From an uncultured Clostridia bacterium (lineage in GTDB: Bacteria > Bacillota > Clostridia > Oscillospirales > Acutalibacteraceae), in the NCBI GenBank assembly GCA_947165155.1, contig CAMUZI010000002.1:1-64000 (forward strand): a stretch of DNA of 64,000 nt. Reading direction: 5' to 3'. A model generated the notes under the pieces. It searched no databases, was not told the origin of the DNA, and saw only the letters and a program-made list of their open reading frames with translations. The position numbers and the translations under genes were made by a program. Shown here in pieces: positions 1-10,008 of the stretch; positions within the stretch are counted from its first letter, which is position 1; each line of letters starts with the position of its first letter.

Positions 1-638
1 ACAAATTTCCATCCTAACTCTTTTTTAGCTTCAATCATTCTTTTAATATCTGTAAGTTCAAATTGACTACTGGAATTTTCTTCACCATCAGTTATTATAA
101 AAAATATAACATCTTTGTCATTTTTTTCATTAATTCTAGACATATCATTGATAGCCGTACCTAAAGCATCCAGCAAAGCGGTACCACCTAGGGGAACATA
201 ATCTTCCTTTGCCATATTATTGACCTTGTTTATCATTTGATGATCATGAATTATTTTCTGATCACTTGAAAATAAAACAGTAGTAACATACGCATCAGAT
301 TTTGTATCAAGATTTTTCTGACGTTCCAGCATTTGATTGAAACTCTTCACTGTAGTGTCTTTTAAATGTTCCATCGAGCCACTTTTATCAATAATAAAAA
401 CTATCTCTAAAGATTTTTTGACGTTTTCTGATGGTTCTCCATCGGATTTTTGAATATCTTTGTTATCTTCTAACTCGTTTGCTTTTTTATCATTAAAGTC
501 GTTATTTTTATCATAAATCGTGGGAGTTGGAGTGCTACTATCTCTGTATCCACTATCACATACATTAACTTGGTTTTCGTTTTTTAAATTGCCGCTATCG
601 ATTTCTTTTGCATCATTTCTTCTTTTGGCTAATGACAT
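1..638 (-). CDS. von Willebrand factor A (VWA) domain protein, 3' end beyond window
   Basis: Reverse-strand reading starting at ATG 636-638: MSLAKRRNDAKEID...KKSLEIVFIIDKSGSMEHLKDTT... with the DxSxS MIDAS motif; RBS-like ggaaggtagagg upstream. Absent from the ORF track because it runs off the edge. Confidence 0.85.
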   Translation of the reverse strand, partial: MSLAKRRNDAKEIDSGNLKNENQVNVCDSGYRDSSTPTPTIYDKNNDFNDKKANELEDNKDIQKSDGEPSENVKKSLEIVFIIDKSGSMEHLKDTTVKSFNQMLERQKNLDTKSDAYVTTVLFSSDQKIIHDHQMINKVNNMAKEDYVPLGGTALLDALGTAINDMSRINEKNDKDVIFFIITDGEENSSSQFELTDIKRMIEAKKELGWKF

Positions 639-743
639 ACCTCTACCTTCCTTTTGGGAGAGTGACTAACTGCCTGGACGTCGTGTAATATTATTATATT
701 GACTTAACAACTGTTTTCAAATGAGTATAACGACAGCATTTAA

Positions 744-1205
744 ATGTTCTCTGTATCTCAGAGGCAGTTGTTTTTTGTGATTTTAAAAAATTTGATGAGG
801 TTAGAAATGATTTGTATAAAATATTGTATATCTCAAATATCATTTATTATTGGTTTATTGACAATTATTTTGAACTTAAGTAAATGCATAGAAATATGTT
901 CTGAGCAAATTCGTTATATTTTGGATTTAAATAAAAATGAAGCATCGGTATGTGACATATATGTGGATATGCACAATCAACAAGATATTGTTATTTCTGA
1001 AAAAGTTAGATATTGTGGGTATGATTATGTTGTCAACAAGATATACAAATCTACAATAAAGAAAATACTAGGGTATTTAAGATCAATAGAATTACCAAAA
1101 AGTATTTTAACTAATAAATTCAATAGACCAGCTTTAAATCTATTATTGTTTTCTAGAATATCCGAAATAGATAAAAAACTTATAAAGTCATATGTATATA
1201 AATAA
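744..1205 (+). CDS. Conserved hypothetical protein, duplicated in the inverted repeat; start possibly internal at MRLEMICIKYC
   Basis: Homologous to ORF 47065-47478; conservation begins at MRLEMICIKYC. Confidence 0.5.
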   Translation: MFSVSQRQLFFVILKNLMRLEMICIKYCISQISFIIGLLTIILNLSKCIEICSEQIRYILDLNKNEASVCDIYVDMHNQQDIVISEKVRYCGYDYVVNKIYKSTIKKILGYLRSIELPKSILTNKFNRPALNLLLFSRISEIDKKLIKSYVYK

Positions 1206-1320
1206 ATGTATAAATGTAAAACTCTTGATTTTTTCATCATTTATATACATAATAATGGCAAGGGTCCCGCTTTTAGCGGTCGGTCCTAACTTAAAGATAT
1301 CATTCAAATAACCGTTCTCT

Positions 1321-1407
1321 TTAGGTAGAAGCGGTTATTTCTTTATGCTCTTGTAGAAAACTGTCATTATTAATAATAATTAATAGCAAATCTACTATCA
1401 TAAACAT
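1321..1407 (-). CDS. Putative type-I (TxpA/holin-like) toxin, 28 aa
   Basis: RBS gaggaggtgatg followed by MFMIVDLLLIIINNDSFLQEHKEITAST*; flanked by complementary 5'/3' segments as in paralogous loci at 46863 and 47633. Confidence 0.6.
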   Translation of the reverse strand: MFMIVDLLLIIINNDSFLQEHKEITAST

Positions 1408-1984
1408 CACCTCCTCAATGAGGAAAGTGACCAACCGCCCTTTTCGGACTATCCCTTGCTTTTGGAATTTTAGTCGATTTTTGGGTTGTTTTCAATCTTG
1501 GGTATTAGTACCGATAAATTTTGTTTATAAGACTTAAAATTAAAGCACACTCTAATCTACATAAAAGAGTGTGTTTTTTATAAATTTTTATCACAAATGC
1601 CAAAAAAAGAAAATTTCTCAGATTTTTTTCATTATTTTCAACGTCATACCGTTGACTTTTTATTCTTGCTGTTTTATAATCAGTTTCAATGTGATTGTTT
1701 AGGGACAACGAACAACCCTCAAATTTCACAAAGACCTAGATGAAATCGGGAGCAACAAAGTAACCACTAAATAAAAAAATAGGAAACACCTTCGTGGAAA
1801 CCCTGTGATCGGTACTATATCACTTCGAATATTTTTTGTCAATAGTAAATTGAAGAATTTGAAAAAAATTTTTCTTGTGATCTAGTAAATCCCGTAAATA
1901 AAAGGGTTTGTACCTTGAAAATTGAATAGGAATGTTGTTTTTTGGTTAGTTGTTAGGGGTGTTTTGACCTTATTGTAGCTTTTA

Positions 1985-2300
1985 CATATTATACGGATGA
2001 ACGTATGAACCGTCTTTTCGACATTATCTTGCGCACTTTTCTCGCAAAACTTATTGCTAGTCTAAAAGTTTAAATGTGATTGTTAACTTCCTCTTATTGT
2101 TTTTGTACCGTGACTATTTCTTTTCTATGCGCTTTTAGCAATGTTTATGCCTCGCATTCGCAAGCTTTACATTTGTATCTTTGCTTACCTCCGTGCAATC
2201 CATTTTTTGTTTTTTCTGTTTGTCTACATTTTCGACATTTCGTTTCGTTTTACATATCTTCTCTTTGCCATTTATATCCTATTTTTGCAATGCCAGATGA
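1985..2300. mobile_element. Decayed IS1-type element fragments (3' end on +, insA-like 5' end on -)
   Basis: gaacgtatgaaccgtctt...gcgcttttagcaatg matches the end of the copy at 5290-5445; reverse strand reads CRKCRQTEKTKNGLHGGKQRYKCK. Confidence 0.65.
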
Positions 2301-2317
2301 AAAAACGTGAAAACTTG

Positions 2318-2545
2318 CTATATGCTCCTAATTTCCTGTAATTCGAATCTGTATTTCTGCCCATTTTTATTGATTTCATCGAAAAACATGTTATATGGCC
2401 TACACCATAGTTTATTGTCATCATAAAGTGCCCTGTAAACAATCATCTTCTCGCACGTCTCACTATAGTATGCTATATCCTCAACTATATACAAATTCCC
2501 CTTGTAGTGCTTATAAATTCCATGAATTCTAATCCCTTTTTGCAT
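2318..2545 (-). CDS. DUF1653 domain protein
   Basis: GIYKHYKGNLYIVEDIAYYSETCEKMIVYRALYDDNKLWCRPYNMFFDEI matches my recollection of the DUF1653 pattern. Confidence 0.85.
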   Translation of the reverse strand: MQKGIRIHGIYKHYKGNLYIVEDIAYYSETCEKMIVYRALYDDNKLWCRPYNMFFDEINKNGQKYRFELQEIRSI

Positions 2546-2782
2546 TATACTTCTCCACTTATTTCACTACGATCTCTATATCATGTTTTGCTATTAATAT
2601 CAATTAATTTAATCTAAACAAATTATTAGTTCAAGAAGTTTCCGCAAATACATAGAAGCTATGGATTTGTTTTTTAAAAAAGTAAAAAAATACTAGTATG
2701 CTGTTTTAGTGGCTTTCTTATTTCAAAATAATTTAGTATCATGTATATTCAATTTTGTTTGAAATCCCTTAACCCTAAAATA

Positions 2783-3424
2783 TCAATTGAATGATAATTT
2801 TACTCTCAGATGATTTAATATTTTCTTTTCTTTCCTCGAAATCATAACTTGAGTCATTTTGAGCTTTTTTGCAACATAATCTTGAGTTTTAAGTTCAAAA
2901 AATCTCATTTTTACTATTTGTTGTTCTATTTTATCTAGAGATTTAATGGCATCCTGTATATCGACTTTTTGAGATACATTTTTTTCATGCGATTCTTCAA
3001 ATAAGATATCACGATTTTTGCCTTCATCATAAGATTCCACTAATTGAGAGGAATCTAACGCTTGCACCACATCTTCTATGGAAATTTTTAACATTTCGGA
3101 TATTTCACTTACTGTTGGTTCTCTACCATATTCCTTGACAAATCTTTCTTTTTGATTTTTTATTTCATTATAATTTTTATTGATTATTTTACTTACTTTT
3201 ATTTTCCTATTTTTAGAAAAATAATTTTTTATTTCACCTAGTATATATGGAACTGCATAAGAAGAAAATTTAATACCTCGTTTTTCATCGAATTTTTTGA
3301 AAGCTTTGGTTAAACCTAAACACCCGACTTGAAATAGATCATCATAATCGGAATATCGATAAGAAAACTTTGATACACATGATTTTATGAGTCCTATATT
3401 TTCTTCTATGTACTTATTTTTCAC
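2783..3424 (-). CDS. sigF: RNA polymerase sporulation sigma factor SigF
   Basis: Sigma-70 region 2 (DYDDLFQVGCLGLTKAFKKFDEKRGIKFSSYAVPYILGEIK), with spoIIAB and spoIIAA immediately upstream. Confidence 0.93.
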   Translation of the reverse strand: MKNKYIEENIGLIKSCVSKFSYRYSDYDDLFQVGCLGLTKAFKKFDEKRGIKFSSYAVPYILGEIKNYFSKNRKIKVSKIINKNYNEIKNQKERFVKEYGREPTVSEISEMLKISIEDVVQALDSSQLVESYDEGKNRDILFEESHEKNVSQKVDIQDAIKSLDKIEQQIVKMRFFELKTQDYVAKKLKMTQVMISRKEKKILNHLRVKLSFN

Positions 3425-3449
3425 TTTTTTCTGTCTTTCTGTGATAAAT

Positions 3450-3520
3450 TTTTCATCAAAACTGTAGTTCCCTTTACTAAGTAATATTTGATTTTACTTT
3501 ATTAATAAAAGTTCATAACG
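3450..3520 (-). repeat. Degenerate copy of the spoIIAB 3' end
   Basis: catcaaaactgtagttcccttt...aaaagttcataacg at 3454 repeats spoIIAB sequence at 3576 (offset 122 bp). Confidence 0.75.
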
Positions 3521-3533
3521 ATTATTTAAATAT

Positions 3534-3989
3534 CTACTTTTCGTTTTTATTCGATCTTCTTATTATGGATTTCTCCATCAAAACTGTAGTTCCCTTTCCC
3601 ACATAAGATTTAACTTTTACTCTGTCCATAAAACTTTTCATAACTGCAAATCCCAACCCCGAACGATCACTTCCCCCAGTTGTAAACAGGGGCTCCATAG
3701 CTTGATCAACATCATCTATTCCCACTCCTTTATCTCTTATTTTTATTGAAATTTTCCCATTACTAAATATTTTTGCGTTTATGTATATGATCCCAATTTG
3801 TTCGTTGTAAGCATGTGCAATGCAATTTGTAACTGCCTCTGAAACTGAAGTCTTTATGTCAGTTAATTCATCAATTGTAGGATCAAGTTGTGAAACAAAT
3901 GCTGAAATAGTCGCGCGTGCAAATGACTCATTATTAGATTTACTTATAAAACTCAAATCCATTTCATTTATACATTCATATTTTTTCAT
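3534..3989 (-). CDS. spoIIAB: Anti-sigma F factor SpoIIAB
   Basis: GHKL kinase features: SVSEAVTNCIAHAY, IRDKGVGIDDVDQAMEPLFTT, RSGLGFAVMKSFMD. Confidence 0.95.
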   Translation of the reverse strand: MKKYECINEMDLSFISKSNNESFARATISAFVSQLDPTIDELTDIKTSVSEAVTNCIAHAYNEQIGIIYINAKIFSNGKISIKIRDKGVGIDDVDQAMEPLFTTGGSDRSGLGFAVMKSFMDRVKVKSYVGKGTTVLMEKSIIRRSNKNEK

Positions 3990-3998
3990 TTTTTTCTC

Positions 3999-4307
3999 CT
4001 ATTTTAGTATTCCCAATGATTTTATTCCTGAAAATTCTATAATACGCTTTACCCTATTACGAGCATTTACAACTTCGAGTTTTATCCCCATCCTCTCGGT
4101 CAATTTGAATCTTCCAAGAATAAGCCCAATGCCAGAAGTATCCATAAAACTAACTGACGAAAAATCTAAAATCACAATTTTTGGATGATATTTTTCTATG
4201 AAAGAATCGATTTTTATTCGCATATCAGAAGACGAATGATGGTCGATATCTCCTGAAATTGAAATTTTTAGCCCCTCTTTTGAATTCGATAATATACTAA
4301 CTCCCAT
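3999..4307 (-). CDS. spoIIAA: Anti-sigma F factor antagonist SpoIIAA (STAS)
   Basis: MGVSILSNSKEGLKISISGDIDHHSS...VILDFSSVSFMDTSGIGLILGRFK; RBS ggaggt. The longer ORF start in the track is upstream of this RBS. Confidence 0.92.
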   Translation of the reverse strand: MGVSILSNSKEGLKISISGDIDHHSSSDMRIKIDSFIEKYHPKIVILDFSSVSFMDTSGIGLILGRFKLTERMGIKLEVVNARNRVKRIIEFSGIKSLGILK

Positions 4308-4425
4308 AGTACCTCCGGTTTTCCGTATGATAAATCGAAAGCAAAAATATCTAGGTCGAAAAAAATCGATTTCAAAAATCAAAAAATTAAAATATTTGCA
4401 ATTCGTATCAAGCGCTTCTAAAATG

Positions 4426-4566
4426 GCAATGCCAAAATAGATAGATAAGACAAAATAATTCGAGCACACCAGTAAAAAAAACAACAGAAATAAAGTAATC
4501 ATCAGACTTTATTTCTTCATTTTTCGGTTGATAGTTTCACGACTTCTATCCACTTTTAGCAGTGCC
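4426..4566. mobile_element. MITE copy (~145-bp family)
   Basis: ggcaatgccaaaatagatagataag...ttctatccacttttagcagtgcc; inverted termini and conserved interior. Confidence 0.85.
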
Positions 4567-4716
4567 TCTGAAATTGGGAAAATGAGACCAAATATTAAAA
4601 TATTTGAATTGGGGAAAAAATTATAATAAAATAATCTTAATAGCATCTAATTTTTTGTTTTTTAAATAACATATTTTGAATTTTTATTTACTTTTATCGA
4701 CAATGTTAAAACGGTG

Positions 4717-4857
4717 TTGCTAAAATAGATAGAAATCTTGACAATGTCACTTTAAAAGCGAAAGAATAAAGTTTACTTACCACTTTATTCCTGTTGTTTT
4801 TTTAACTAGTTTATTCGAATCATTTTGCTTCATCTATCTATTTTTTACAATACCATG
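4717..4857. mobile_element. MITE copy
   Basis: gtgttgctaaaatagatagaaatc...catctatctattttttacaatacc. Confidence 0.82.
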
Positions 4858-5445
4858 TTGAGGCATTGCTAAAAGCAAATAGATGATGTAAAATGCAAAG
4901 TATGATAGAAGAGAAAAAATGTCCAAAATGCGGATGAAAAAAAGGTGAAAAATGGATTTACGAGAGAAAATTAGTCATGTATCCGTAATAAATTGGGTAA
5001 GGTGGGCTGCAAATGAAATATGTAAAATGAGGGCATTTAGTAATAGGGAAACGAACATTTTAAAACTTGATTCAATATGTGTGAATTTTAAAAAAAATTG
5101 ACTCTAGACGAATGTAAATTGAGGGACTAAAGGACTTGTTGGTTTTTTCATAGGTAGTCGTAATTCTGAGAGCTCTGAGGAAATTTGTGAAAATATTTTG
5201 TATATTGAGGCATAAATTTTATGCTACAGATAAATTTCCGGTATAATTGCCTCCCAAAACAAACATCTGGTCGGTGAATCTCATACTTATACTGTCGAAC
5301 GTATGAACCGTCTTCTCCGTCATTATCTTGCCCGTTTTGCACGCAAAACTTATTGATGGTCTAAAAGTTTGAGCTATGATTGTTTACTCCCTCTTATTGT
5401 TTTTGTGCCGTGACTATTTCTCTTCTATGCACTTTTAGCAATGCC
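4858..5445 (+). mobile_element. Decayed IS1-type insertion sequence
   Basis: Starts gaggcattgctaaaagcaaatagatg; broken frames read MIEEKKCPKCG..KVKNGF and later YTVERMNRLL..YLARFARKTY; ends cttctatgcacttttagcaatgcc. Confidence 0.8.
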
Positions 5446-5640
5446 ATAAACGGCATGCACTTGATTATTTAAACCATAATAAATAGAATCTAGTCTGTGT
5501 GTAGTGGATTATATACTAAAAGTATTTTATGAGGTTGATTTGAGTTTTGATTTCCTTTTATTTGACGTACATAAGTATTTGTTATATAATTTTCATGTAA
5601 GTTGCACAATTAAATTTTGATTTTTTAGGAGGTATGCGAT

Positions 5641-6735
5641 ATGACTGAAGAGAAACTTCAAGTTTGCGAAGACGACGATGTGCTTGTTCGCACTAAAGGT
5701 CTAGCAAAAACTTATGGAAATAAAAAAGTTTTGGAAGATGTTGATCTTGAGATCAAAAAGGGTAAGATTTATGGTTTTATCGGTAAAAATGGATCTGGTA
5801 AAACAACTACCATGAGACTTATTTTAGGACTTTGTAAGCCTTCGAAGGGATCAGTTGAGATTTCTAAAGACATCAAACGCTCTGACATAAGTGCTGTTAT
5901 TGAGTATCCTGCATTTTTTCCTAACATGGATGCTGTTACAAATATGGTTACTCAGTGTAAGGCATTGGGTGTTAAAAATCCAAAAAAGGTTTCGTGTGCG
6001 CTCTTATCTTTGATGGGGTTGAATCCGAAAGATAGATCTAAAGTTAAAAATTTCTCTCTGGGTATGAAGCAACGTTTAGCAATAGCAATGTCACTCATAT
6101 GTAAAAATGATTCAAGTCAGCCGGCATCAAATGATTCTGAAGGTGACAAAGAAGTTGAAAAAAATTCGTCCGATGAAGATAAAGGAAGTTCGAATGAAAA
6201 TCCAACTGAAAGTTTGACGAATGCGGAAGTGAATACGGACACAGAAGCTGATTTATCTCTTCCTGATTTGCAATATCCCTCTGTTCTTCTTCTTGACGAA
6301 CCAATAAATGGTTTAGATCCGGAAGGAATAAAAGAAATCAGAGAGATAATTTTACATCTTAACAGAGAAAAGGGTGTTACGTTTCTTATTTCGAGTCATA
6401 TTCTTGGTGAGCTTGAAAAGATATCTACCGGTTTTATAGTTATATGTAACGGTAAGCTTGCTGCTCAATTTGATGCTAAAGATCTCAGAAAGAAGGTTAA
6501 GGGTTGCATTCGCCTAAAGACAAACAACAACAGTAAGGCTGTTGAGATCTTGATTAATGATCTTTCGATTTCGAATTATCGTACCGAAGACGGTGAAATA
6601 TTGATATTCGATGAGGGAATAAATACTTCGGATATCACTAAAAAGATGGTAGAAAATGATCTGATTATCGAATCTATAAACAGCGAAACTGGAAATTATG
6701 AGGATTACTTTATTAAATTGATGGGAGGTAATTGA
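5641..6735 (+). CDS. ABC transporter ATP-binding protein (BcrA/CcmA-like) with acidic insertion
   Basis: Walker A GFIGKNGSGKTTTMRL, signature FSLGMKQRLAIAMSL, Walker B VLLLDEPINGLDP, separated by a ~60-aa Ser/Glu/Asp-rich insert. Confidence 0.93.
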   Translation: MTEEKLQVCEDDDVLVRTKGLAKTYGNKKVLEDVDLEIKKGKIYGFIGKNGSGKTTTMRLILGLCKPSKGSVEISKDIKRSDISAVIEYPAFFPNMDAVTNMVTQCKALGVKNPKKVSCALLSLMGLNPKDRSKVKNFSLGMKQRLAIAMSLICKNDSSQPASNDSEGDKEVEKNSSDEDKGSSNENPTESLTNAEVNTDTEADLSLPDLQYPSVLLLDEPINGLDPEGIKEIREIILHLNREKGVTFLISSHILGELEKISTGFIVICNGKLAAQFDAKDLRKKVKGCIRLKTNNNSKAVEILINDLSISNYRTEDGEILIFDEGINTSDITKKMVENDLIIESINSETGNYEDYFIKLMGGN

Positions 6736-6736
6736 A

Positions 6737-7567
6737 ATGCTAAATTTGTTAAAATCTGATATGTATAAAATATTTAAGCGTATGTCATTTTACGTATGTT
6801 TAGTTTTATCTTTGTTAGCTGCGGGGTATACTGTTTGGACTTTTGAGGATACCATAAGAAACATGTATAAAAAGCAGTATGGAGCTTATGCTTCGATGCT
6901 TGGACTCGATTTCGATTCTATGACTGCAAAAGATTTCGGAATTACTGCGTGGTCTGTGTTTAGCCAAAGTGTGTCAAATGCGATTTTGCTATCTGCAATT
7001 TTTGTGACCATATTTTTAACATCTGAGTTTGGATCCGGTATGTGTAAAAGCATAATACTCAGAGGGAAGGGAAGGGTTTCTTATTATCTTTCTAAGTTGG
7101 TATCTTCGATTACTGTTCCTATCATTTACACTCTTGCAATTTGCGGCGTAAGTTTTGGAATTGGTGCATATAGGTATCAGGGAGCAGAATGGAAAGAGGA
7201 GTATCTTAAAGATTATATAATTCCCCTCGGATGGTTTGCATTGGTTACGATTTCCTGGATTTCGGTAATATGTATGGTTTGTTTTTTGTGCCGGAGTTCG
7301 GGCTTTTCTATGGCGATTAATCTTGGGTTGGTGACCATATTACCAGGTGCTATAATTTTGGCTATAATGTACGCTGCAAAGGCGTGGTTTAATGTTACAA
7401 ATATAGAGTTTGCAAAATATTGGATCGGAAATTATAGTAATGTATCTTTGTATAGCGGTGGAATGCAAAATGATGAAATGATGGCTATGATTTACACTTT
7501 ATGTGGCTGGTTCTTCGTTCCGATGATCATTGGTATTTTGTCTTTCAAATGTCGGGAAATTAAGTAA
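6737..7567 (+). CDS. ABC transporter permease (ABC-2-like)
   Basis: Adjacent to the ATPase; six or so hydrophobic segments. Confidence 0.85.
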   Translation: MLNLLKSDMYKIFKRMSFYVCLVLSLLAAGYTVWTFEDTIRNMYKKQYGAYASMLGLDFDSMTAKDFGITAWSVFSQSVSNAILLSAIFVTIFLTSEFGSGMCKSIILRGKGRVSYYLSKLVSSITVPIIYTLAICGVSFGIGAYRYQGAEWKEEYLKDYIIPLGWFALVTISWISVICMVCFLCRSSGFSMAINLGLVTILPGAIILAIMYAAKAWFNVTNIEFAKYWIGNYSNVSLYSGGMQNDEMMAMIYTLCGWFFVPMIIGILSFKCREIK

Positions 7568-7720
7568 TTTAATTCAAATTTTGTTTTATGTCCGCTGATA
7601 TTTTGTCGGCGGATTTTTATTTGCTTATTTTGTTGAATTTGACATTTTCATAATCAAATTATATAATTAAATATGCTATATGCCTGATAAATGAATATTT
7701 TTTAGATGGAGGTGTATACT

Positions 7721-8509
7721 ATGGAGGAAGAAGAGTATCTAGTTGATAAAAATTTTGATGGTTTTGTTTCTGTTCTTGAACGCTCTTATAATGATATTTC
7801 GGAATCACCATTTGGCTCAGATGGTGTTTTAGCTTCTGTATTTTGTCTCTTGAAAAAGACTTTGAAATGCTTTAGCCTTGAACTTTGTGAAAGTAAGAAA
7901 TTTTTAAAATTTGTATCTGAGTTTAATAAAATCAAAACTCCTTATGAAGATTATCTAGGAGTCATGAAATTTTTTGAGTACTACCCCGACAAAATGAACG
8001 ACTTTTATTCATTTTTGAATAAATCCGAAAGGTATAAAGATAGTGATACAAAAAAATTTATTGAGCAAATCCAAACGTATGTTAAATTATATAATATAAA
8101 GAAAAGTCAAGAAAAGTGTAAAAATTTAAAAAAATATTCGGTTATGGATAATGTAGAAAAAAATCTAAATAACGCATACAATATTGCTAAAGGAGATTTG
8201 TGGGAAAAAAGAGGAAATGAATTTAAAAGAAATCTTTCAAATGCGTTTGACATATTGGTAGATTATGCAAAACTAGATGTTGACAGGCAAGAAAAATTGG
8301 ATAAAATGGGTAAACGAAATATCAAAAAAGGTCTAGCATCTTGGTATGAGAAATATAAAAATACAAACATAAAAGATCCAAAAAAAATTCAAGAGGCAAT
8401 TTTGTCTATTAATAATTTTCAATTTAAATTTTTTTCTGGTCGTTCCAGATTGGGAAAGCTAAAAAACATTGTAAAAAAGTTAAATTCTGTGTTGAGAAAT
8501 AAAAATTGA
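7721..8509 (+). CDS. Hypothetical protein, lysine-rich, helical
   Basis: ORF with RBS ggaggtg before ATG 7721 (MEEEEYLVDKNFDG...). Confidence 0.6.
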   Translation: MEEEEYLVDKNFDGFVSVLERSYNDISESPFGSDGVLASVFCLLKKTLKCFSLELCESKKFLKFVSEFNKIKTPYEDYLGVMKFFEYYPDKMNDFYSFLNKSERYKDSDTKKFIEQIQTYVKLYNIKKSQEKCKNLKKYSVMDNVEKNLNNAYNIAKGDLWEKRGNEFKRNLSNAFDILVDYAKLDVDRQEKLDKMGKRNIKKGLASWYEKYKNTNIKDPKKIQEAILSINNFQFKFFSGRSRLGKLKNIVKKLNSVLRNKN

Positions 8510-8653
8510 TAGATGTGGCTCAATTTTGTAAATACAGACTTAAATAATGGGTTGATAAATTAAGAGATAGAAAAGATTCTTAGCGTATTTTGAAACATCA
8601 TGCTGCTATTTCATATATCATTGAAGAAATTACTCCATATACAAAGTCAGGTA

Positions 8654-9019
8654 TCAATTTTTATCTCCTGATTTGGCTAAAAGTGAAGAAAGATATCCAC
8701 ATAGTACTGCAACTGATATTCCTGCCGAACTAGAAGCCAAACCACCTGCGAATATTCCAACAAATCCTTTTTCTTTTATCATCTCTTTGACTCCGTTTGC
8801 CATTACGTATCCAAATCCTGTTAACGGAACTGTAGCTCCAGCCTTTGCAAATTTGACTATGGGGTCATAGACTCCAAAAGCACTCAATATTACTCCTAGT
8901 ATTACATAAAGGACTAAAATCCTTGCAGGAGTGAGTTTTGTTTTATCAATCAAGATTTGCGCAATTAAACATATCACCCCTCCAACCCAGAAAGCATTTA
9001 AATAACTTATAAAATCCAT
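8654..9019 (-). CDS. spoVAE: Stage V sporulation protein AE (SpoVAE)
   Basis: MDFISYLNAFWVGGVICLIAQILIDKTKLTPARILVLYVILGVILSAFGVYDPIVKFAKAGATVPLTGFG. Confidence 0.93.
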   Translation of the reverse strand: MDFISYLNAFWVGGVICLIAQILIDKTKLTPARILVLYVILGVILSAFGVYDPIVKFAKAGATVPLTGFGYVMANGVKEMIKEKGFVGIFAGGLASSSAGISVAVLCGYLSSLLAKSGDKN

Positions 9020-9170
9020 AAAATCACCTACGAGAATTTGAAATATCGGTCAAAAAATATATATAATATCTATTGTATTTACCCTTAGATTAGTTTGCCA
9101 TTTTTTGTGATTCATCATCCTTTTCTGACTATAATATTTCCCGCTAGTTTAATTTTATAATGGAGTTTTC

Positions 9171-9992
9171 GTGTTATTTTTTGATTTTTTATTTTACTGG
9201 TTTAAATTCAACTTTGTTAAAAATGCCTTTATATCAGTAATAATTTTGTCAATTCTCTTAGGTTTGATAGGGACTATGGTTGTTCATAATAAAATGTCTT
9301 TTTTTTCAGATGCCATAGGTCATTGCACATTTACTGGGATAGCAATAGGAACAATAGTTGGAATAGGTAGTTGTGGAGTTTCGTCCGTTTTATTTTCTGC
9401 AATTTTATCTTTAATTATTTCGTACGTAATAGAATCCGAAAAATCATCATCAGATACCATAATAGGCGTTTTCTCTGCAATAGGTCTGTCACTCGGCATC
9501 TTGATGTTATCTATAAATGGCGGAGTTTCAAAATATTCGGAATTCTTTATTGGTGATATACTTTCAATTAAAAAATCAGAAATTTGGTTTTTGTTTGTTT
9601 TGCTTATTATTTCGCTGATATTTTGGCTTTTTTTATTCAATAATTTTTTGGTATCAAGTTTAAGTAAAGATTTAGCAATTAGTAAAAGAATCGATTTTAT
9701 GACTTATAAAACTTTATTTGCAGTTCTGGTTTCAGTGATAGTATCACTTGCGATAAAGTGGGTGGGAATTTTAATTATCAATTCGCTTATAACACTACCG
9801 GCAGCAGCGGCCCGTAATTTATCTAAGGGAATGAGAAAATACCATTTTTTTACAATAATATTTTCGTTATTTTCAGGCATTACCGGATTAATGTTATCTC
9901 TTAAACTAAAAACACCGGCAGGCCCTACAATTGTTATGGTGTGCGCATTAATATTTATAGTTACGTTTATATATAATCATGAAAAAAAATAA
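9171..9992 (+). CDS. Metal ABC transporter permease (ABC-3, ZnuB/MntB-like), GTG start
   Basis: GTMVVHNKMSFFSDAIGHCTFTGIAIG and GILIINSLITLPAAAARNLSKGM typical of the family. Confidence 0.9.
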   Translation: MLFFDFLFYWFKFNFVKNAFISVIILSILLGLIGTMVVHNKMSFFSDAIGHCTFTGIAIGTIVGIGSCGVSSVLFSAILSLIISYVIESEKSSSDTIIGVFSAIGLSLGILMLSINGGVSKYSEFFIGDILSIKKSEIWFLFVLLIISLIFWLFLFNNFLVSSLSKDLAISKRIDFMTYKTLFAVLVSVIVSLAIKWVGILIINSLITLPAAAARNLSKGMRKYHFFTIIFSLFSGITGLMLSLKLKTPAGPTIVMVCALIFIVTFIYNHEKK

Positions 9993-10008
9993 TTCTGAAC
10001 ATATATGT

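Larger units (their letters stand above)
653..1987. repeat. Left arm of a ~1.3-kb inverted repeat (partner ~46283..47615)
   Basis: ORFs 744-1205(+) and 1505-1729(-) are near-copies of 47065-47478(-) and 46584-46793(+); flanking noncoding sequence also matches in inverted orientation. Confidence 0.9.

Noticed and set aside
2080-2341. Plus-strand ORFs 2080-2310 and 2141-2341
   Set aside because: They lie over antisense IS1 insA-like debris and are low-complexity readings.
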